A stretch of 35,903 nt of DNA. Origin: Azolla pinnata. Taxonomy: Eukaryota; Streptophyta; Polypodiopsida; Salviniales; Salviniaceae. The position numbers and the translations under genes are program-made. This document shows positions 29,796 through 35,903 of the stretch, one piece after another. Every line of letters begins with the position of its first letter. Positions within the stretch are counted from its first letter, which is position 1. The stretch lies in the NCBI GenBank assembly GCA_037176905.1, contig JBBBWG010001081.1:1-35903 (forward strand), in the 5' to 3' direction. The notes beneath the pieces were generated by a model. The model was not told the origin of the DNA, made no database searches, and saw only the letters and a program-made list of their open reading frames with translations.

Positions 29796-32700
29796 ACAAA
29801 CATGGGAGAAAAACTGGAGCACCTGATTGCTTCATTCCTACGCAATTTGTGCCAAAAAGAATAGGGTGGCAGCAACAAGGGCTTGTTTGCCATGTGTTAG
29901 ACAGAGAGAAAGTCTTCAAGCACATCAAACTCCTCTCTTCTCAAGCTGGTTTTCTTGATGAATTTCTTGGAAACCTATTTAAAAGGAGAGGCTGGTGGTT
30001 CATCATATCATGACAACGTCTTTGCAGCTTGATCCGGCATCATTTGGAGGAAGCTTATCTGTACAGATAATTATGAATAACTTGTACCCTTTCTTTGTAT
30101 TCAGTCTGAAAGATTCTCAACTGGTAATATATTACATTCTGCACTAAAACCACATTAATTTAACACTCACACTCTGATGCTGGCTGTCAAAATCTCTCTC
30201 ACAGATTTGTATATTAGCAAATAAACACCAAGCTTTTGGACATGATCCATGAACTTATCAAAACCAAGAGCTCTTAATTAAGCTCATATGTTTTCAGAGT
30301 TCATGATTTCAGATATATAGAAATCGTCTCTCTAAATATGGCAGGCGCATGGTTGATAGCTTATTTAATGGACTGGTTTTGGTTGACCCTAATACACATG
30401 TTGGATAACCCTAAACCCTGTTATCCAAGCTACATAGATGATAAGTGTGTGCATATATGTATTATGTATACATGGTTATTGATTAAAAAGCTATGCTTGT
30501 CAGAAGAGACTAGTTTCGATGACATGATTTCCATGGTAGATCTTCTCTAATCTATGCTAGGCGTCCTACACTTATTTTCCCTCTAGTGTTGGGCTAATTT
30601 TGATTGGGAACTGAGTACTTTTTGTGATCATGCATATACCACGGCTTTTTGTTGCTCAAATAGAATTAAATTCTTGCTCTCATTTTATCCTGCCTGTTGA
30701 ATTTGGAAGGATTGTAAAGTGGAGATCAAATGCTGCATGTAAATTACACTGCGTAAATGATAGCTAACTCATGATTTTTTGAAGTTTTTTTACTGATGTA
30801 AATAAACCGTGCAGGAAACCGCTCATGGATTTGGGGGCCAAGAAAAATGTTGTCAGCATCCACTTTTCTAAAAGAATTGTCCAAAAGGTATTTGGCAGAT
30901 TATGAACCCGTATGTGGTTCATTCAACAAGGTCTTGATTGTAAGGTATTGCATGCTCTTAATGCACATTCAAATCTTTGTTTGGCCTATCAAAGATGGCT
31001 CGATTTGGTATTAGCATCCAATTATGAAAAAGTATACCAGATGATGCATGCCAGTCAATCCGTGTGCAAATTGATAATATTACTACAAGAATCAATGGTC
31101 ACATTGATGTGGATTGAATCCTTTCAAAAAGAACAGGAAAAGATATAGCGACAAAAGAACTGCATTGCTTTAGATGGTCGAATCACAAATGATATATATA
31201 TATATACAAGGCATAGGTGAAACAGACTGTTGATAACAGTGAGGGAGGGATCTTGGCACTGATTGCCCTTTTAGAATCATCAGGGGTGAAGATGCTCATT
31301 TTTGTTTCTCTGGTCAGAAAGGAAAGAGAAAAATGGAGGACGGAGAGCATGGACAAAGCATGAATGAATGCGCTTTGGTGTATCTCGATCCAATCATGTC
31401 AAAATCATGAAACAGAAAATCATATAAAATAGGGCAAAGCATACAAAATCATCGAATCCTTCTGAAGCATTCGAACCCATCGCACCATGAAATAGAAAAA
31501 GGTTCGTTGCATCATCGATGAAGAAAAAAAGTTTCGAACGCTAATTGAACAGCTCTAGTGCATGATTAGACATAGCTAGATGCATGAATGGCAACTGGCG
31601 ATGTTCCTTGGTCGCATGGTGACAAACGTGAATGAGCCTTGAATGGCCCTAGGCATAGAGGCGGTTTATATTGTCGTTCTTCAACTTTTGTTGTTCGAAT
31701 TGCAGCACTATATCATTGATACATGAAATGATCGCCAAGCAAAGAGCATAAAATTGGTAATAGGATGTATGATGCGTTCTTCCGAGGTTTTCATATAATA
31801 ATTCAATCCATCTAACAGTTTGATATACAAAAAATAAACAATTGGATCAAATGAATGTGGATATGCTTCAAGCCCACGAGAACAAAGAACAATCATACTA
31901 AACTGGTTCAAATATATTCTTTGATCTTTGACTTCTTTTTACACTGCAGGCCATATAAACTCCCATTTTATCATGACGTTGCTAAAAGTACTTGGATCCC
32001 AAACTTTCCTCTCCTTGTTGGGATAAAATTGGCCCTAATGTGCAATCTCAATCTACTGCATTCTCTCTAGGAAGAATGGTATGGTAGGATCGAAGAATTG
32101 GAGTAATGTTTAAAAGGCTTTTTCTACTTTACTCCACAGGAATTTTCGCTTTTCCTGTGAGTTCTCAGCAGCTATGTAAGGGGTACCACAAACTTGGAAT
32201 GATCTCAAATGAATATTGCATTAAAATTGGCAAACCTTAGAAACATTGTGTATGTTGAACACACATGAAGGTGGTTGCCAGTTAAGGATCATCTCCTAAC
32301 AAGGTGGTTTCAATCAAGGATCATCTTAATCTTCTTAGTATTAGTTCAGATAGTTTTGCACATAATATTTTATATCATATCAGTCCAAACCGCGTGTCTT
32401 GGTTGTGTTGCAAGTTGCGCCATATAGATTACGGTAGCTATAGTTGGCATGGTAACTATGTGTATATTCTTGATGGACCGTCTGAACTTGAACTCTTGCA
32501 ACACTACCGAAATTCACCTTCGCTTCGCTAAACATTTTACTTTTGGAGTTCAACAAACATTGATGCTAATTACTCGAAATTGTTACTGGCTCAACCTCAT
32601 CAGTTTGTTACATATCAACCATATAGTTTATATTTTAATCATTACCTCAGAGAATATGGCACATTTTCTTCCCCAATATGACTTCCACTAGTCAAGAACT

Positions 32701-33014
32701 GTGAGAGGTATCAAATGAGCTTTACCTTCAAGATGAAATATTGTGGGCCACAATTTATTATAAAATTCTGGAGATGTATGTAAAATATCTTGGACAGTTT
32801 TCAAGCTAACATGATTGAGTGCATAAACCAAATATCAAAGTAATATTTATGTTACTTCATCGACTAGAAAGAAGTTGATTTATTACAGCTGTTAGAGTTT
32901 TCTTATAATAATTCATTTCATTATTTAATAAGAATACCCAATCTTTTGTCGATTGGTTTGATTATGCTTGAAAACATAAGTCTCAAGTTTGCCAAATTTA
33001 CTCTATCGTGTCAA
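29796..33014. other. 3' flank of the CASP-like gene and intergenic DNA
   Basis: The first part should include the 3' untranslated region of the CASP-like gene. ORFs of 60-80 codons on both strands show no recognisable domain and no consistent splice partners. A short (TA)n run lies at 31192-31206. I see no transposon hallmark. Confidence 0.45.
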
Positions 33015-33240
33015 ATTTGTTGCACCTATTACCACGCCTTTTACCACGAGTTTGACACGATTGTAGATGCGCTTGTAAACATATGTTTGACGTGAGTTTG
33101 ACGCAAGATTAGAGACATCTGTAGCCATGAGCGACTTATTTCAACCAATTTGACACATTGTTTACCGCGATTGTAGATGCATGTTTAACGCGACTATAGA
33201 CACGATTGTGTAGCAATTGTGCAGCGTTGCAGCAACTGTG
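33015..33240. repeat. diverged short repeats on the 3' side of the CACTA fragment
   Basis: Words such as CGATTGTAGATGC, GTTTGACACGA, GTTTGACGCAAG and TTGTGTAGCAA recur at irregular short distances. CACTA elements typically carry clustered subterminal repeats, and a related-looking block lies on the other side of the transposase fragment, so these may be such repeats. No CACTA terminal inverted repeat was found. Confidence 0.45.
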
Positions 33241-33302
33241 TAGCTAGGTTCCAACAACATGCATGGATATCACATGTGTCATATAACTATCTAGTTTTCA
33301 AC

Positions 33303-34047
33303 TAACCTTGCGAGGAACCTGCAAAGATGTTACGTCTACTTTATATCTGGGCTCTCCACATTTTGGGCATTCTATCAATTCCTCAAATTTTCCTTGAAAA
33401 AACACACAATCATTGATACATGCATGGTTTTTCTAGTAGTCGAGCCCCATGAAATGTTATCTATTTTCTTGCATCATCATGCGAAGCAGGTAGAGGATGC
33501 AGTGCAGGTAACATCTTCCCAATTAAACTAAGCAATGCATCAACACTCGCATTACTCCATGCATATGATGTTTGGAGATTCATGATCTCTATCAATACTC
33601 ATAGCACTGAAAAGCTCGCACCATCATATAATGGTATTCTTGCAGCATCCAATAGAGTCGAGATGTTTGAAGTTTCTCTTGCTTCTGGGTGATGTCTAAA
33701 TCATTGCCGACATGTTGAGTGATGCAGGTCTTCTATCATATCCTCCATTTGCTCATTTGCAACATATGTGGGATGACCTTGTTGTGTTAAACCCTCTAGA
33801 TCCTCGAGGATTGCATTGCGTTGATGTACACGAGTTTCATTTGCATCAACCTCGGCCCTGGCATGCTTGTAGTAGTCACGTAACAGCCTTGGCACCACAG
33901 TATAATACGGTACATCATGTGGCGACACCTCAGAGTTCCAATGGCCTCATTTGCATAGGTGATCGTGCACAACACGTTGGGTGCACCAAAATCCCTTTTC
34001 GCACTAGTGACACCTGCATCGAATGATTCAAGCTCCCTATTTGCCAA
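33303..34047 (-). pseudogene. CACTA (En/Spm) TNP2-type transposase fragment
   Basis: On the minus strand, 33432-33303 reads HACINDCVFFQGKFEEL followed by ECPKCGEPRYK and VPRKV. This is the Cys-rich signature of the conserved N-terminal region of plant CACTA transposases (usual form HACPNDC...CP.CG.SRYK...VP.KV). Just upstream (about 33610-33480) is a matching stretch with LQTSYAWSNASVDALLSL and LPALHPLPASHDDARK, the LP.SH..AK-type motif of the same region. Stops (for example after GLDY) and frameshifts break it. Further upstream, minus-strand frames at 34047-33701 are unassigned but probably belong to it. The catalytic core is absent because the match ends at 33303. Confidence 0.8.
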
Positions 34048-34129
34048 TGTTTCTTTGCCGCAACTCCTCTACATTAGTGGATGAAGACTCTAAGCTACTA
34101 TAAACTATTTCACCATCCAATATTGCAAA

Positions 34130-34275
34130 CTTGCAGTAAACTTTACAACAAAGTCGTGGCTAGCAAATGCAACAAACTCGTCACTAGAAGTGTAGCAAAG
34201 TCACGGCTAGGAGTGCAACAAAGTCACAGTTAGGAGTGTAGCAAACTTGCGGCTATGAGTGCAGGGAATTGTGTA
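34130..34275. repeat. about 25-bp diverged tandem repeats (5' side of CACTA fragment)
   Basis: Five or six units of the type GTGCAACAAAGTCACGGCTAG follow one another with small length changes. They lie outside the transposase fragment, opposite the repeat block at 33015-33240. Confidence 0.75.
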
Positions 34276-34599
34276 ACTAAAGTCACATCTGAAATTGGGG
34301 ATTTTTTCCCCCAAATTGTTGGTTTAGCTTGTGCTGATCTTGCTGGTTTCTTCCTCCTACAAATTTCTTGAAACGGTCAAAAACTGCCTTCAAAACTCTT
34401 TTGTCACAACTTTTGTGTCTACCTGCAATTTTATGTTTTGAAACTTATCAAAATGTCTCAAATTTATCAGAATTTGACCTTAATCTGTCCCTTCTTGTAA
34501 AAAACTAATAGATTATTGTCTAGTGGTCAAAATCTGTGAGAAGGCTGTTTGAAATTGATTAGAATTTGACCTAAATCTGTTAAGAATTTGTAAACGTTT
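34276..34599. other. no gene seen
   Basis: AT-rich sequence with recurring TCAAAATTTG- and GAATTTGACCT-like words. No coding frame is supported. Confidence 0.4.
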
Positions 34600-35200
34600 C
34601 AACTATTGTATTTTCCATAAATCTATAATAATTTTGGTATATTGTATAAATCTATTATAAGTCCGGTATAAATATGTTATATGGTATAAGTTTGTTAAAA
34701 TTCTAGTATTTTGTATAAATATGTTATAATTCTAGTATTTTGTATAAATATGTTATGAGTCTGGTATAAATATGGTATTTTGTATAAATATATTATAATT
34801 TGGTATATTGTATAAATCCATTATTATTTTAGGTATTTTGTATAAATCTTTTATAATTCTTGTATTTTTTATAAATTTGTTATAATTTTGGTATATTTTA
34901 TATATCTGTTATAAGTCTGGTAGAAATATGGTATTTTGTATAGATTTATTATAATTTGTTATATTGTATATTTTTTTTTTTAATTGGGGTATTTTGTATA
35001 AATATGTTATAATTCTTGTATTTTGTATAAATCTGTTATAATTTTGGTATTTTGTATTAATCTATTATAATTTTGGTATTTTGTATAAATTTGTTATAAT
35101 TCTTGTATTTTGTATAAATCTGCTGTAATTCTAGTATTTTGATTAAATCTATTATAATTCTAGTATCATTTTTGTATAAATCTTGTATCATGTAGGTATA
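34600..35200. repeat. AT-rich minisatellite, about 29-bp unit
   Basis: About 20 diverged units of the type TTATAATTCTAGTATTTTGTATAAAT follow one another, with some shortened or carrying a GTCTGGTATAAATATGG variant. The base composition is extreme (over 80 percent AT by eye). Confidence 0.9.
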
Positions 35201-35903
35201 ATTCTGGCTTTCTTCTACTATACTTCTGTATAATTTGTCCAACATTTTGGAATCCTGTCAAAAATCGGAATCTGACAATATTTAACAGAAACTTGTCGAG
35301 TACTTTCGGATGTTTGTCTAGCCTTTCTAGTAATGTGAACCTCTAAAGTTCTTTTGTCAAGATAGAGTCTGAATTCGACAGATGGTTGATAGATCATCAC
35401 TTCCTCTCACACTCGACACTGAGTGACATGCATATCATGCAACCATGAGAGAATGACAATTTTAGATGTCGACTCACTTTGGTGGTATGCCACCAACAGA
35501 GGAGATAGGACCGTATATGGTTTGGCCTCCACCTTCGATCCTACTAGTGAGGGATCCGCCAGCGCCGTTTGATACAAGTTTGGCTAGCACTCCCAATATA
35601 CAGACAACTTACACATTTTGGAGCACACCTCTAAATGGGCCAATACCATGAAACAGACCACAGGTTGTCGTGTAACATGATCAATAACAACATCACTTGT
35701 CTATCGAGTCGATTACAGGGAGCCCAACTATGCCTTGTGTCCAAGTTACAGTAAAACTAACGTCAAATAACAGTATGTCTCATGCCAAGAAAGTAGTAAA
35801 TGTTGGGGACAAAGGTCATCAGGCGGAACAAGCGCTGGCTTCCAACAGTATGGTGGAGGCGTGAAGGCGTGGGTAGAAGCAGAGAGAAGATCAGATCTGA
35901 AGG
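35201..35903. other. window end, no gene recognised
   Basis: A 61-codon plus-strand frame at 35466-35651 is proline-rich and shows no known motif. The last 80 bases are purine-rich and could lead into a feature outside the window. Confidence 0.4.

Noticed and set aside
35466..35651. Proline-rich 61-codon plus-strand frame
   Set aside because: It is short, has no motif and no upstream or downstream exon that can be supported.

Overview
The window looks like nuclear DNA of a land plant. The evidence is GT-AG introns with consistent phases, a plant-type CASP-like membrane protein, an elongator tRNA-Met gene with a short intron at the plant position, and remnants of plant-type Ty3/gypsy, Ty1/copia, LINE and CACTA elements. 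The species cannot be named from the sequence. A seed-free lineage such as a fern is possible but is only an inference. I see no prokaryotic operon, CRISPR array or phage.

Four protein-coding genes can be supported. (1) 7932-9572 (+) is a single-exon gene for a 546-residue multi-pass membrane protein of unknown function. (2) 12646-11085 (-) has five exons and encodes a 133-residue protein with four CX3C pairs. (3) 17578-14791 (-) has four exons and encodes a complete 212-residue 20S proteasome beta-4 subunit (PBD, animal PSMB2). (4) 27793-29795 (+) has three exons and encodes a 447-residue CASP-like protein whose very long N-terminus is built largely from triplet and hexamer repeats. There is also one tRNA gene (elongator Met, 22754-22837) and a degraded, inverted partial copy of gene 1 (18711-17828), separated from the proteasome gene start by a minisatellite.

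Layout: 1-600 holds a tRNA-like/SINE-like piece and an LTR-like fragment. 915-4050 is a decayed Ty3/gypsy element on the minus strand. 5680-5952 is a copia RT scrap. 6481-7650 is a dense cluster of simple repeats leading into gene 1. 9573-19760 contains genes 2 and 3, a 39-bp minisatellite array, the pseudogene, and an inverted-repeat structure with unrecognised coding-like fragments. 22123-23739 holds a duplicated unit of about 1 kb around the tRNA gene, with an assembly gap in copy 2; a LINE (23740-25719, minus) abuts copy 2. 27793-29795 is gene 4. 33015-34270 is a CACTA transposase fragment between short-repeat blocks, and 34600-35200 is an AT-rich array of about 29-bp units.

The genes do not form a pathway; they are ordinary plant genes in a repeat-rich setting. 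I found no convincing new biological system. The most useful leads are the CX3C protein with two in-frame tandem splice acceptors, the inverted gene copy in front of the proteasome gene, the inverted repeat with 63-bp coiled-coil-like repeats, and the duplicated tRNA unit.
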